Shown here piece by piece: positions 26,230 through 35,185 of a stretch of DNA of 42,605 bases (positions are counted from its first letter, which is position 1; each line of letters opens with the position of its first letter). The stretch is from contig DATAEK010000084.1 of the NCBI GenBank assembly GCA_036258055.1, forward strand, positions 1-42,605. The letters are read 5' to 3'. The notes below the pieces were generated by a model. It saw only the letters and a list, made by a program, of their open reading frames with translations, was not told where the DNA came from and made no database searches. The DNA is from DATAEK01 sp036258055 (GTDB lineage: Bacteria > Acidobacteriota > Vicinamibacteria > Vicinamibacterales > 2-12-FULL-66-21). Position numbers and translations under genes: made by a program.

Positions 26230-27474
26230 TTGACCGCTGCCGATCCACGTCTGCTGATGCAGATGACGGCAACACGCGGGACCTTCGTAGCCTTGCACGG
26301 CGGGCGGGCCGTCTTGATCGCTGCTGGAAAAGCCGCATCGCCGATGACTTCCGCGCTCTTTCGATGGGTGCCATTCGTCCTCGTTGGCGGCGTCGTGACC
26401 GGGCCACGCGAGGCGGGCGCGTCGCTGCCGGCGGAGGTCGAGTGCTGGCAGGGCGGTCACCCGTTTCCAAACGAGGAGAGCGTAGAAGCCGGCAAACGCG
26501 CGCTGGCTCTCTGCGGGAAGGCCGACCGCGACACGACGCTCGTCGTCCTCTTGTCAGGGGGAGCGTCGTCCATGCTGGCGCTGCCAGCAGGCGGCGTCAC
26601 GCTGGCTGATAAGGCAGAAACGTCGCGCTTGCTCATGAACGCCAGCGCGCCAATCGACGAGCTGAACTGCGTTCGCAAGCATCTATCCGCGATCAAGGGC
26701 GGCCGGCTCGGCGCGGGAGTGTATCGGTCCTTGACGCTGGCGATCTCGGATGTTCACGGACCGATCGCCGACGATCCGAGCGTGATTGGTTCCGGGCCGA
26801 CGGTCGCCGATCCGTCGCGCTTTGCTGACGCGCTCGAGATTCTCGATAATCGCAAGGTCGTCGTTCCCCCCTCGGTGCGGACCCACCTGGAGCGCGGCGC
26901 GAACGGTCAGGAAAAAGAAACCATCAAGCCTGGCGATCCGCGACTCTCGCACGCGACGTTCGAGGTTATCGGCAACCGCAAGTCGGCGCTCAACGGTGCG
27001 CAATTGGCTGCGGCGGCTGCTGGATATGCAGTCGAGGTCATCGAGGAGCCTACCCATGGTGAGTCCCGAGAGGCCTCCCACCGCTTTGTAACCGAGGCCA
27101 GGCACCGAGCGGCGGCCGGTCCTCGACCGCTGTGTGTGCTCGCCGCAGGCGAGACGACAGTGCGGGTTACCGGCAAAGGGCTCGGCGGTCGCAATCAGGA
27201 ATTTGCGTTGGCCGCCGCAGGCGCGGTGGGAACCGTGGGGCGCGCGGCGCTCCTGGCAAGCATCGGGACAGATGGGATTGACGGTCCAACTGACGCCGCC
27301 GGTGCGGTCGTCGACTCGACGACGATGCTCCGGGCGTGGCGGGCGGGCCTGGAGGCCCAGTCGTTGCTTCGGAACAACGACGCATATCGGTTCTTCGATC
27401 CGCTGGGCGATCTGATCCGGCTCGGCCGCACCGGAACCAACGTCGGGGATCTGCACGTGATGCTGATTGCGTGA
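26230..27474 (+). CDS. Glycerate 2-kinase (MOFRL family)
   Basis: At least 414 residues of the GckA/TtuD-type glycerate kinase, which phosphorylates D-glycerate to 2-phosphoglycerate. Landmarks are AAGKAASPM, LLSGGASSMLALP, ISDVHGPIADDPSVIGSGPT and the C-terminal MOFRL domain ending TGTNVGDLHVMLIA. The TTG at 26230 is the first conventional start, but family-like sequence (RLRLDFDRILRGALTAADP) extends upstream in frame to a CTG at 26173 that overlaps the previous stop as CTGA. The true protein is therefore probably about 19 residues longer. Together with pckA it points to use of C3/C4 acids. Confidence 0.9.
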   Translation: MTAADPRLLMQMTATRGTFVALHGGRAVLIAAGKAASPMTSALFRWVPFVLVGGVVTGPREAGASLPAEVECWQGGHPFPNEESVEAGKRALALCGKADRDTTLVVLLSGGASSMLALPAGGVTLADKAETSRLLMNASAPIDELNCVRKHLSAIKGGRLGAGVYRSLTLAISDVHGPIADDPSVIGSGPTVADPSRFADALEILDNRKVVVPPSVRTHLERGANGQEKETIKPGDPRLSHATFEVIGNRKSALNGAQLAAAAAGYAVEVIEEPTHGESREASHRFVTEARHRAAAGPRPLCVLAAGETTVRVTGKGLGGRNQEFALAAAGAVGTVGRAALLASIGTDGIDGPTDAAGAVVDSTTMLRAWRAGLEAQSLLRNNDAYRFFDPLGDLIRLGRTGTNVGDLHVMLIA

Positions 27475-27555
27475 CTCGGGCGGATTGTTCACAATGCGCG
27501 CGTGCCGGATGTCTCGAGCGAGGAGGCCGCCGGCTCACGAAGGTGAGGCACGTCA

Positions 27556-27963
27556 ATGTCGCGCGGCAAGATCGCTCTCTCAATCCTCGTGGCCCTCATT
27601 GTCGCCTTCGGCATCGGCTACGGCTGGGGATCGTCAGGGCGCTCCCCGATCGAGGACGCGTTGAGTCAGTCCCGCCTGCAACTCGACCTGGCGGAAGCGC
27701 GAGGCCATCTGCTCGACGCCCGCGTGAGCCTCTTCAACGTCAACTTCGGTGATGCCAGCAAACACTTTGAGGAGGCGAAGACGCCGCTCGGCAGTGTGCG
27801 CGATCGCCTGCAGAAAGACGGAGATCGGGACGCCGCCGCGAAGATCGGAACGGCGCTGGATCAGATTGCTGAAGCGCAGAAGCTAGCGGCGAAGCTGGAT
27901 CAGACGGCCAACGCCAAGGCGGGTGAGGCGCTCGAGACGATCAAGCTCGCCATGCGGAAGTAG
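27556..27963 (+). CDS. Membrane-anchored helical protein, unknown function
   Basis: A 135-residue protein with one N-terminal membrane segment (about 6-25, ending in a Gly-rich stretch) and a helical outer domain rich in Ala/Lys/Asp, probably a short coiled-coil bundle. GAGG lies a few bases upstream of the ATG. No family was recognised. A palindrome ATTGT-TC-ACAAT lies upstream at 27484-27495 and may be an operator. It stands between glycerate kinase and the convergent sigma operon. Confidence 0.65.
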   Translation: MSRGKIALSILVALIVAFGIGYGWGSSGRSPIEDALSQSRLQLDLAEARGHLLDARVSLFNVNFGDASKHFEEAKTPLGSVRDRLQKDGDRDAAAKIGTALDQIAEAQKLAAKLDQTANAKAGEALETIKLAMRK

Positions 27964-27984
27964 CCGCGGACCCGGCGTCCGCGG
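27964..27984. terminator. Hairpin between convergent genes
   Basis: CCGCGGAC (27964-27971) and GTCCGCGG (27977-27984) with a 5-nt loop, directly after the stop of the plus-strand gene and 25 bp from the stop of the minus-strand gene. There is no T-run on either side; it may serve both strands. Confidence 0.4.
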
Positions 27985-28008
27985 CGTTGCCGCGAGCTGG
28001 TGTCGATG

Positions 28009-28605
28009 CTACTTGAGGATGCTGGCCTTCAATTCCACCGTGATGCGGCGATCCGATCCAGGGTCGGCCGCCTGCGAGATCATGATCGGCTTGCCGTCCT
28101 GCACGATGATGCTGAGGCGCTCGTTCAGCTGTGACATCCGCGAGCTGTTCAAGGGCGGGTCCGTCTGACTCGCGCTCGGCCTCGGCTGATATTCGAGCCC
28201 CAGTCCCAGCCTGATTGTTCCCTCGGTCGTGATCGTCGGCAATGCGTCGACGTTGATGGAGACCGGAAAGTTGCCCTCGGCCGGGATGCGCTGCGTTCCG
28301 TTCGATCGAATGCTGCCACTCGACCGATCCGCCAGCAGCATCGTGACCGTCTTCTTCGCCGGCTCGCCGGGGCCCGCCTGATCGGTAATCGTGATGTCGA
28401 TCCTGATGTTCACCGGCTGGCCGACTGGTTCGCGCGGCCGTTCGGCCTTCGCGGGAGCCGGCTGTTCACCGCGTCCCTGCGGAGTGGGTTGCTGGGTTCG
28501 TGGCGCCGCGGGCGCCGGCTTGGCCTGTGGCGGCGGTTCTTGTGCAATCAGGCCGGCTCCAACGAGGGTGACGACGGCAATGGTGGCAACAGTCTTGGTC
28601 AGCAT
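28009..28605 (-). CDS. Secreted hypothetical protein, last gene of sigma operon
   Basis: A 198-residue protein with a signal peptide (about 1-21) and a Pro/Gln/Ala-rich linker (22-65), then a beta-rich domain (VNIRIDITITDQ... to the C-terminus). GAGGAG lies 3 nt before the ATG. It follows the anti-sigma-like gene by 18 bp and is presumably co-transcribed. Similar small secreted proteins are common behind ECF sigma genes of this phylum, but the function is unknown. Confidence 0.7.
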   Translation of the reverse strand: MLTKTVATIAVVTLVGAGLIAQEPPPQAKPAPAAPRTQQPTPQGRGEQPAPAKAERPREPVGQPVNIRIDITITDQAGPGEPAKKTVTMLLADRSSGSIRSNGTQRIPAEGNFPVSINVDALPTITTEGTIRLGLGLEYQPRPSASQTDPPLNSSRMSQLNERLSIIVQDGKPIMISQAADPGSDRRITVELKASILK

Positions 28606-28623
28606 GCGCTCCTCGAGTGCCGC

Positions 28624-29172
28624 TCACTGCGGCGTTGACGACAACAGGTCCATCTTCAAAGGCGCGACCTGGATGGGGTCGATGCCAATCGTGGCAACGA
28701 CGATCGTTTGCGGTCCGACCGGCGCGAAGCGGATCGGATCCATCACGCCCAGTGGCGCAATGACGACGTCGGTATCCGGTGCAACGCTGGCGGCCTCCAT
28801 GAGGCGGTCGACGTTTGCCGCGCGCCGCGATGGCGTCGCGCTGCGAGTCGACACTGGAGGCGGGAGTGCAAATTGGGCCGGATCCGGCATGAGCCTCTGC
28901 AGCGGCTGGTCCGTCGGCTGGGACCGCGGCGTCGCTGCGATCCGCGGAGGATCGTGCGGCGCTGAACGGAACAGCATCGCGATCGCGAGCACGACCACCG
29001 CTGCGCCCAGGGCGGTCAGTACGGCAAGACGCGGAAAGGCGAACGCACGCGGTGTGGCGGGCTCGTCGATCCGCGCCAGCACGCGGCGGCTCAGACCCGG
29101 AGCGGGATCGACGTCCATCATGTCCCGCACCGTGCGATCGATGGCGTCGTCGAGGTACCTGTCGTCCTGCAT
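28624..29172 (-). CDS. Putative anti-sigma factor (single-span membrane protein)
   Basis: 182 residues: a short acidic cytosolic N-terminus, one membrane segment (about residues 46-66), and a Pro/Arg-rich extracytoplasmic part with a C-terminal hydrophobic beta-like region. No zinc-finger motif is visible, unlike the anti-sigma factor at 11 kb. The assignment rests on topology and on its position 10 bp after the ECF sigma gene. Confidence 0.6.
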   Translation of the reverse strand: MQDDRYLDDAIDRTVRDMMDVDPAPGLSRRVLARIDEPATPRAFAFPRLAVLTALGAAVVVLAIAMLFRSAPHDPPRIAATPRSQPTDQPLQRLMPDPAQFALPPPVSTRSATPSRRAANVDRLMEAASVAPDTDVVIAPLGVMDPIRFAPVGPQTIVVATIGIDPIQVAPLKMDLLSSTPQ

Positions 29173-29182
29173 GATGTTGTCC

Positions 29183-29806
29183 CTAACGCGTGTGACCCGT
29201 CGACGCGAGCTTCTGCTTCAACAACCTGCGTGCTTCCGAGACGCGCCACTTGACCGTGCCGACCGGAATTCCGAGGATGACCGCGATCTGTTCGTACGAG
29301 TACTCGTCGGATCCCGAGAGCAGGAGCGCGTCCCGCAGCTTTCGAGGCAAAGTTGCGATGAGTCTCCGGATGGTGCGTTCCAGTTCCGCGCTGGCGAGGT
29401 GTTCTTCCGGCGACCGCCAGCCGGACCTCAGTTCGTCCATGCCATCGCCCGCTTGATCATCGAATCGCTGTGGCGTTACGGTCATCTTCACCCAGCGTGC
29501 GACGCTCTTCCGCCGGTCCAGCGCTTTCCGCCAGGCGATCGAAACCACCCAGGTCCGGAAGGCGGCGTCGCCGCGAAAGTGCGAGAGTTTCCGGTATGCC
29601 GCCAAGAACGCGTCCTGCGCAACGTCGTCAGCTTCCGCCGGGGAACCTACGGCCGCGAGCGCCGCGCGAAAGACGGCCCGGCGATTGCGCTCGACGAGCG
29701 TGCCAAACGCCTGTGTGTCGCCGGCTTGCGCAAGACGCACCAGCTCGAGATCGGAGGGCGCCTCAGGCTCACCGGCCCTGGGGGTCATCGCGACGGCACC
29801 GGCCAC
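29183..29806 (-). CDS. RNA polymerase ECF sigma factor
   Basis: A 207-residue ECF sigma-70 protein: region 2 (AEADDVAQDAFLAAYRKLSHFRGDAAFRTWV), a linker of about 45 residues and region 4 (LPRKLRDALLLS...YSYEQIAVILGIPVGTVKWRVSEARRLL). The GTG at 29806 is used; an in-frame ATG at 29788 is possible. It heads a three-gene operon with a membrane protein and a secreted protein, and is divergent from RNase R, 92 bp away. Confidence 0.93.
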   Translation of the reverse strand: MAGAVAMTPRAGEPEAPSDLELVRLAQAGDTQAFGTLVERNRRAVFRAALAAVGSPAEADDVAQDAFLAAYRKLSHFRGDAAFRTWVVSIAWRKALDRRKSVARWVKMTVTPQRFDDQAGDGMDELRSGWRSPEEHLASAELERTIRRLIATLPRKLRDALLLSGSDEYSYEQIAVILGIPVGTVKWRVSEARRLLKQKLASTGHTR

Positions 29807-29898
29807 ACAATCACTAGACTCCGGCCCCGTTCAGCCGGTTGGAAAAAACCCGCGCCCGCGCCGCCCCGGCGGCAGGCGCACACACATAAGATGGAAGC

Positions 29899-32148
29899 AT
29901 GTTGAATCACGAGCAGGTGCTCGCGCTCATCCGCGACCGCATCGACCATCCGTCGACGCCTCGCGAGATGCTGCAGCGCCTGAAGATACCCCGCGACGAG
30001 CGTGTGACGTTCAAGCGGCTTTTGAAGGACCTGGCGGCGAGCGGCGCGCTCGTGCAGACCCGCGGCAGCCGGTTCGGCCTGCCCGATCGAATGAACCTGG
30101 CGGTGGGCAAAGTGACGATCCACCCGCGCGGGTTCGGTTTTGTCGCTCCGGATCGACCGTTGGAGGACGTCAAGGGAGACATTTACATCGCCGGTACGAA
30201 CCTGAACCAGGCCATGCACGGCGACCGCGTCGTTGCCCGAGTCGAGCGAATCACCGACAAGGGGGCCGAGGGCCGGATCCTGCGGATTCTCGAGCGCGGA
30301 TCCTCCACGATCGTCGGGCGGTTCGACCGCGACGACCACAAGATGGGATTCGTCGTGCCATTCGACCGCCGGATTGTGATGGATGTTCACATTCCGGGCG
30401 GCGAGGAAGGTGGTGCGAATCCCGGAGAAATGGTCACTGCGGAAATCACCAGATGGCCGACGGCCGCACGTGGGCCGGTCGGACGGATCGTTGAGGTCCT
30501 CGGGGACATCGACGCTCCCGGCGTGGACACCGAAATCATCCTCCGCAAGTACAACATTTCCGATGCACACAGTCCTGAAGCGGTCGAGGAAGCGGGGCGA
30601 CTCGGATCTCAGGTCCAGGAGCGTGACCTGCGCGATCGAACGGATTTCCGCCCGCAGCAGACGGTCACGATCGACGGCGAGCACGCGCGCGATTTCGACG
30701 ACGCGATCACGATCGAGCTGCTCGGCAACGGTAACTTCTGGCTCGGCGTCCACATCGCTGACGTCGCGCACTATGTGAAGGAAGGCGGAGCGCTCGACGA
30801 GGAAGCGTACGATCGCGGCACGTCGGTGTATTTTCCCGAACGCGCGGTGCACATGTTTCCGTCGGAACTCGCAACGGGGCTGTGCAGCCTGAATCCTCAC
30901 GTGGACCGGCTGGTGCAGTCGTGCCTGATGGAAGTCGATCGGCGGGGCACGGTCGTCCGCTACGAGCTGCACGACGGCGTCATCCACAGTGACGCGCGAA
31001 TGACCTACACGGACGTCAACGCCATCCTCACCGCCCACGATCCCGACGTCACGGAGCGGAACCGCTCGCTCGTGCCGATGTTCGAGCGGATGCGCGATCT
31101 CTTCACGATCCTCAACCGCCGCCGCCATCGGCGGGGCTCGATCGACTTCGATTTGAAGGAGCCGGAAATCGTCCTGGACGAAGAGGGCATGGTGGACGAG
31201 ATCATCGCGGCGGAGCGGAACATCGCACACAAGATCATCGAGGAGTTCATGCTCCTCGCCAACGAGACGGTGGCGCAGCACCTCGACGAGCACGACGTGC
31301 CGACGCTCTACCGCATCCATGAGCGGCCGGATCCGTTGAAAGTCGAGGAGTTCGAGGAATTCATCTCGACGCTCGGCTACAGCCTGGGCGCGGAAGCCGG
31401 GTCGGTCAAGCCGCGACACTTCCAGAAGCTCGTCGAGCGCATGCGCGGAACCGCCGAGGAGAAGCCGATCGCGTTCCTCATGCTGCGGACGATGCAGAAA
31501 GCTCGATACGACCCGTCCAATCTTGGACATTTCGGGCTGGCGGCCTCCAGCTACACCCATTTCACTTCACCCATCCGCAGGTATCCAGACCTCATCGTCC
31601 ACCGGACGCTGCGGGAGGCCCGTCACGGGGGCATGACCGACGATCGGAAGGAAGAGCTCACCGACGAACTGCCGGAGGTGGCTCGTCACACATCCGAGCG
31701 GGAACGCCGGGCGGACGATGCGGAGCGGGAGCTGGTGCAGTGGAAGAAGGTCCGCTTCATGGCGGACAAGGTGGGCGACGAGTTCGAAGGCTACATCACC
31801 GGCGTCGGAGCGTTCGGATTGTTCATCGAGCTCATCGAACACTTCGTCGAAGGGCTCGTGCATGTGTCGACGATGGCCGACGATTACTATCGGTTCGTCG
31901 AGAAGGCCCACATCCTGAAGGGGGAGAACCGCGGGAGAGTGTATCGGCTCGGCGACCGCGTACGCGTGCAGGTCGTCAAGGTGGACATGGAACGCCGTCA
32001 GGTGGATCTCGCACTCGCGGAGATTCTGGACGCCGTGAGAGCGTCCGAGCGCAACCGAGGCGCTCGACGCAGTAAAGTGCGGCCCAAAACGGAGCGGAAG
32101 CGCTCGTCACGTCCAGGGAAACGAGAGCGCGCCACGCGCAAGCGCTAG
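29899..32148 (+). CDS. rnr: Ribonuclease R
   Basis: A 749-residue RNB-family 3'-5' exoribonuclease that degrades structured RNA. N-terminal winged-helix region, two cold-shock domains (about 70-220), the RNB catalytic domain with the Asp cluster DFDD at 265-268, the FTSPIRRYPDLIVHR block, an S1 domain (about 635-720) and a Lys/Arg-rich tail. Length is normal. The selB gene follows 74 bp later on the same strand. Confidence 0.96.
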   Translation: MLNHEQVLALIRDRIDHPSTPREMLQRLKIPRDERVTFKRLLKDLAASGALVQTRGSRFGLPDRMNLAVGKVTIHPRGFGFVAPDRPLEDVKGDIYIAGTNLNQAMHGDRVVARVERITDKGAEGRILRILERGSSTIVGRFDRDDHKMGFVVPFDRRIVMDVHIPGGEEGGANPGEMVTAEITRWPTAARGPVGRIVEVLGDIDAPGVDTEIILRKYNISDAHSPEAVEEAGRLGSQVQERDLRDRTDFRPQQTVTIDGEHARDFDDAITIELLGNGNFWLGVHIADVAHYVKEGGALDEEAYDRGTSVYFPERAVHMFPSELATGLCSLNPHVDRLVQSCLMEVDRRGTVVRYELHDGVIHSDARMTYTDVNAILTAHDPDVTERNRSLVPMFERMRDLFTILNRRRHRRGSIDFDLKEPEIVLDEEGMVDEIIAAERNIAHKIIEEFMLLANETVAQHLDEHDVPTLYRIHERPDPLKVEEFEEFISTLGYSLGAEAGSVKPRHFQKLVERMRGTAEEKPIAFLMLRTMQKARYDPSNLGHFGLAASSYTHFTSPIRRYPDLIVHRTLREARHGGMTDDRKEELTDELPEVARHTSERERRADDAERELVQWKKVRFMADKVGDEFEGYITGVGAFGLFIELIEHFVEGLVHVSTMADDYYRFVEKAHILKGENRGRVYRLGDRVRVQVVKVDMERRQVDLALAEILDAVRASERNRGARRSKVRPKTERKRSSRPGKRERATRKR

Positions 32149-32183
32149 AACGCCAGCCGTTGCGCTCTTCGGCGATTGCGACG

Positions 32184-32218
32184 CGGAACTGCGAACAGGG
32201 GACAGCGGACAGCGAAAC
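32184..32218. repeat. 7-bp degenerate tandem repeat (GCGAACA/GCGGACA)
   Basis: Five heptamers in register with consensus GCGRACA, between rnr and selB. The array ends 4 nt before the selB ATG and so occupies the place of the ribosome-binding site; no Shine-Dalgarno sequence is visible there. Confidence 0.6.
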
Positions 32219-32222
32219 CAGC

Positions 32223-34136
32223 ATGCGATCGATCGTCATTGGCACCGCAGGACACATCGACCACGGCAAGAGTGCGCTCGTGCGTGCGTTGACGGGCACC
32301 GATCCGGATCGCCTGAAAGAGGAACAGGCGCGAGGGATCACGATCGATCTCGGGTTCGCGCACCTGACTCGAAACAGCGTCAACCTGGCGTTCGTGGACG
32401 TGCCAGGTCACGAGCGGTTCGTCAAGAACATGCTCGCGGGCGCGGGTGGCATCGACCTCGTCATGCTCGTTGTCGCCGCCGATGAATCGGTGATGCCACA
32501 GACGCGAGAGCACTTCGCGATTTGCCGGTTGCTGCAAGTCCCCGCGGGCGTGGTCGTTCTGACCAAGTCGGATCTGGCCGATCAGGACATGCAGGACCTT
32601 GCGGCGCTCGAGGTGCGGGAACTCACCGCCGGATCGTTCCTGGCCGATGCGCCCATCATCCCCGTCTCCTCCGTGACCAGCCGCGGCCTCGACGAGCTGG
32701 CCGCGACGCTCGTCGCGCTTGCCGGGCGAGTCACCCCGCGGCCGAGCGAAGGACCGGCGCGTCTGCCCGTCGATCGCGTCTTCACGGTAAAGGGTTTCGG
32801 CACGGTCGTGACCGGGACGCTCGTAGCCGGCGAGCTCCGTGCGGATCAGGAGCTCATCGCGCTTCCCAGCGGGCTGCCCGTCAAGGTGCGCGGCCTTCAG
32901 GTGCACGGACACGACGAAGCGTGTGCCGGCGCAGGACGGCGCGTCGCCGTCAATCTCGTCGGCGTGGACGTCGCGGATCTCTCGCGTGGAGACACGCTGT
33001 GCACGCCAGGGTCGCTCGAGCCCACGCGCCGGATGGACGTGGCGCTCGATCTCCTCGCGGATGCGCGACCGTTGCGGCACGGCACGCGGCTGAGGGTGCA
33101 TCAGGGAACGGCGGAGATTCTCGGACGGGTCGCGCTCGCAGGGCCCCGCCTGGGCGAAGGCTCGGCCGCCGAACTCCCGGCCGGCGGATCTGCGTACGCG
33201 CGCATCAGGCTCGAAGCGCCGCTCGTGGTCACCCGCGGGGACCGGTTCATCGTGCGTGCGTATTCACCTCCGGTCACGATCGGCGGTGGGGTGGTGCTCG
33301 ATCCGCAGCCGTCACGCGGTGCGATCAGGACCGCCGCAGGACTCTCGCGATTCCGCCGCCTCGACAGGGACAGTGGTGATCCGGACGCCGCGGTGCGCGC
33401 CTTCATCGACGAGCGCGGTGGCGCGGGATTGCCGCTCGCGATGCTGCAGTCGCGCGGCGGGCTGCGGCCCGACGAGGCAGCAGCGACCGTGCCCCGTCTG
33501 GTGGAAAGCGGAGACGTCACGGCAATCGGCGATCTGCTCGTGGCGACCGCGGTGCTGCGCGATCTCGAGGACCGGCTGCTGAAGGCACTCGAGATCTATC
33601 ATCGCAGCCAGCCGTTGTCCGATGGCCTGCCGCGCGAAGAAGCGCGGGAGCGCGTCTTCGGCGGAGCGTCCGGTCCGGTTTTCGATCATGTTCTTCAGAG
33701 TCTCGTCGCGGAGGGAAAGCTCCTGGCCCGCGATCGCCTCGCGCTCGCCGGACATCAGGTTTCGCTGACGCCCGAGGAGGCGCGGGCTCAGGACGCGCTC
33801 GAACGGATCTTCCGCGAGGCGGCTCTCACGCCTCCGGACATGGCTGCCGCGTCGGCGAGCGCCGGCGTGACGGCTGCCGTCGCCGATCGCGTCGTCAAGC
33901 TGCTGCTCAGGCGCGGCGTTCTGGTGAAGCTCGACACTCTGGTCTTCGATGCGACATCGCTCGAGCGCCTCAAGTCCGAGATGCAGGCGCTCAAGGCGTC
34001 CGGCGTCTCACGCGTGGACGTCGCCGCGTTCAAGGAACGCTACGGCGTGTCTCGAAAGTACGCGATTCCTCTGCTCGAGTATCTGGATCGAGAACGTCTG
34101 ACCCGGCGGGCGGGCGATAGCCGGATCCTGCTCTGA
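32223..34136 (+). CDS. selB: Selenocysteine-specific translation elongation factor SelB
   Basis: A 637-residue GTPase that delivers Sec-tRNA to UGA codons at SECIS elements. G1 is GHIDHGKS (10-17), the switch region is GITIDLGFA, G3 DVPGHE (59-64) and G4 TKSD. Domains II and III follow, then C-terminal winged-helix domains that read the SECIS hairpin (ending AFKERYGVSRKYAIPLLEYLDRERLTRR). ATG 32223 is chosen because the G-domain begins there; the in-frame upstream part is repeat DNA. Its presence predicts selenoproteins and selA, selC and selD elsewhere; none lies in this window. Confidence 0.96.
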   Translation: MRSIVIGTAGHIDHGKSALVRALTGTDPDRLKEEQARGITIDLGFAHLTRNSVNLAFVDVPGHERFVKNMLAGAGGIDLVMLVVAADESVMPQTREHFAICRLLQVPAGVVVLTKSDLADQDMQDLAALEVRELTAGSFLADAPIIPVSSVTSRGLDELAATLVALAGRVTPRPSEGPARLPVDRVFTVKGFGTVVTGTLVAGELRADQELIALPSGLPVKVRGLQVHGHDEACAGAGRRVAVNLVGVDVADLSRGDTLCTPGSLEPTRRMDVALDLLADARPLRHGTRLRVHQGTAEILGRVALAGPRLGEGSAAELPAGGSAYARIRLEAPLVVTRGDRFIVRAYSPPVTIGGGVVLDPQPSRGAIRTAAGLSRFRRLDRDSGDPDAAVRAFIDERGGAGLPLAMLQSRGGLRPDEAAATVPRLVESGDVTAIGDLLVATAVLRDLEDRLLKALEIYHRSQPLSDGLPREEARERVFGGASGPVFDHVLQSLVAEGKLLARDRLALAGHQVSLTPEEARAQDALERIFREAALTPPDMAAASASAGVTAAVADRVVKLLLRRGVLVKLDTLVFDATSLERLKSEMQALKASGVSRVDVAAFKERYGVSRKYAIPLLEYLDRERLTRRAGDSRILL

Positions 34137-34155
34137 CTTCGGGGGAAAGGCGGGT

Positions 34156-34305
34156 TTAGTCGTCCTTGCGGCCGTTGTTTGTCGCGTCCTTGAAATTGCG
34201 GATGCCCTTGCCGAGCCCGCGTCCGATCTCCGGCAGCCGATTTGCTCCGAAGATCAGGATGATGATGAAGAGGATGACGATAAGTTCGGGAATGCCCAGG
34301 CCCAT
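34156..34305 (-). CDS. tatA: Twin-arginine translocase TatA/E-type subunit
   Basis: A 49-residue protein with one membrane helix (about 5-20), the typical FGANRLPEIGRGLGKGIRNFK hinge and amphipathic helix, and a short charged tail. It forms the pore-like part of the Tat pathway for folded proteins. AAGGAG precedes the ATG by 5 nt. It is shorter than most TatA proteins (about 60-90) because the acidic tail is nearly absent. tatB and tatC are not nearby. Confidence 0.92.
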   Translation of the reverse strand: MGLGIPELIVILFIIILIFGANRLPEIGRGLGKGIRNFKDATNNGRKDD

Positions 34306-34330
34306 AACGGCTCCTTCTTTGGCGCGAGCG

Positions 34331-35185
34331 GTGCTTCGCCATACTACCACTATCGCGGTAGGGGCGTTGGTTGCGGTCTCCCCGACACACGCCCAGTTCA
34401 CCTCCGGAGTGAACCTGGTGGAGGTCTACGCGAGCGTTACCGACGAACGCGGCGAGCCGGTGAGGGGCCTCGCCCAGCGCGATTTCGAGCTGAGGGAGAA
34501 CGGCGAGCTGCAGACGATTTCGACGTTCAGCGCAGGAGACTTCCCCCTGACGGTGGCGCTGGCGCTCGATCGAAGCTTCAGCATGGCGGGTTCGCGGCTC
34601 GCCGCGACGAAGGCGGCCGCGCGGGCCTTCCTGGACGAGCTCCGGCCGGAGGACGAGGTCACGCTCCTGGGCGTCGGATCGGAGGTCGATATCCTCGCGC
34701 CGCTGTCGACGGACAGGCAGGCCCAGCAGGCGGCGCTCGATCGTGTCGACGCGTTCGGCACAACCGGGCTTCACGATGCGATCATCCGCGCCATCGAGGT
34801 TACGCAGCAAGGCAAAGGTCGCCGCGCACTCGTCATCCTCTCGGATGGCAACGATCGCTACAGCACCGCGAGCGCTGATACGGCGTTGGCGCGCGCCCGC
34901 GCGTCGGACGTGATGGTGTATCCGATTGCGTTCGGGGCAACTCGTCCGTCGCTTTTTGCGGAACTGGCGACGTTGACCGGCGGACGCTCGTATCAGCTCA
35001 AGGACCCCGCCCGTCTGACGGAGATAGTGCGGGCGCTCGCCCGCGAACTGCGCAATCAATACCTGCTCGGCTATACGCCGTCGAAGCCGCTCGTCGCCGG
35101 GTCGAACGAGTGGCGATCGATCAGCGTCGGCGTGACGAACCGGCGGTTGCGGGTGCGCGCCCGCGATGGCTATCAGGTGAAGTAG
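34331..35185 (+). CDS. Secreted VWFA-related protein (acidobacterial type)
   Basis: 284 residues with a signal peptide (about 1-22, cleaved at THA-Q) and a von Willebrand factor A domain. The MIDAS motif reads DRSFSMAGS instead of DxSxS-type DSSGS; later landmarks are TTGLHDAI and ILSDGND. The N-terminal block VNLVEVYASVTDERGEPVRGLAQRDFEL is the hallmark of the acidobacterial VWFA-related family. GTG 34331 is chosen because the signal peptide starts there; longer in-frame starts run over tatA. It is divergent from tatA and its 3' end overlaps the convergent reductase gene by 65 bp. Adhesion or complex formation is the usual guess for this family. Confidence 0.88.
   Translation: MLRHTTTIAVGALVAVSPTHAQFTSGVNLVEVYASVTDERGEPVRGLAQRDFELRENGELQTISTFSAGDFPLTVALALDRSFSMAGSRLAATKAAARAFLDELRPEDEVTLLGVGSEVDILAPLSTDRQAQQAALDRVDAFGTTGLHDAIIRAIEVTQQGKGRRALVILSDGNDRYSTASADTALARARASDVMVYPIAFGATRPSLFAELATLTGGRSYQLKDPARLTEIVRALARELRNQYLLGYTPSKPLVAGSNEWRSISVGVTNRRLRVRARDGYQVK

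Noticed and set aside
29785..31560. Long open frame opposite rnr, and a similar one at 39827-41476 opposite the metalloprotease
   Set aside because: Both are antisense shadows caused by GC bias; the real genes lie on the other strand.
32149..32222. Selenocysteine tRNA gene next to selB
   Set aside because: The gap is only 74 bp, too short for the roughly 95-nt tRNA, and contains heptamer repeats.
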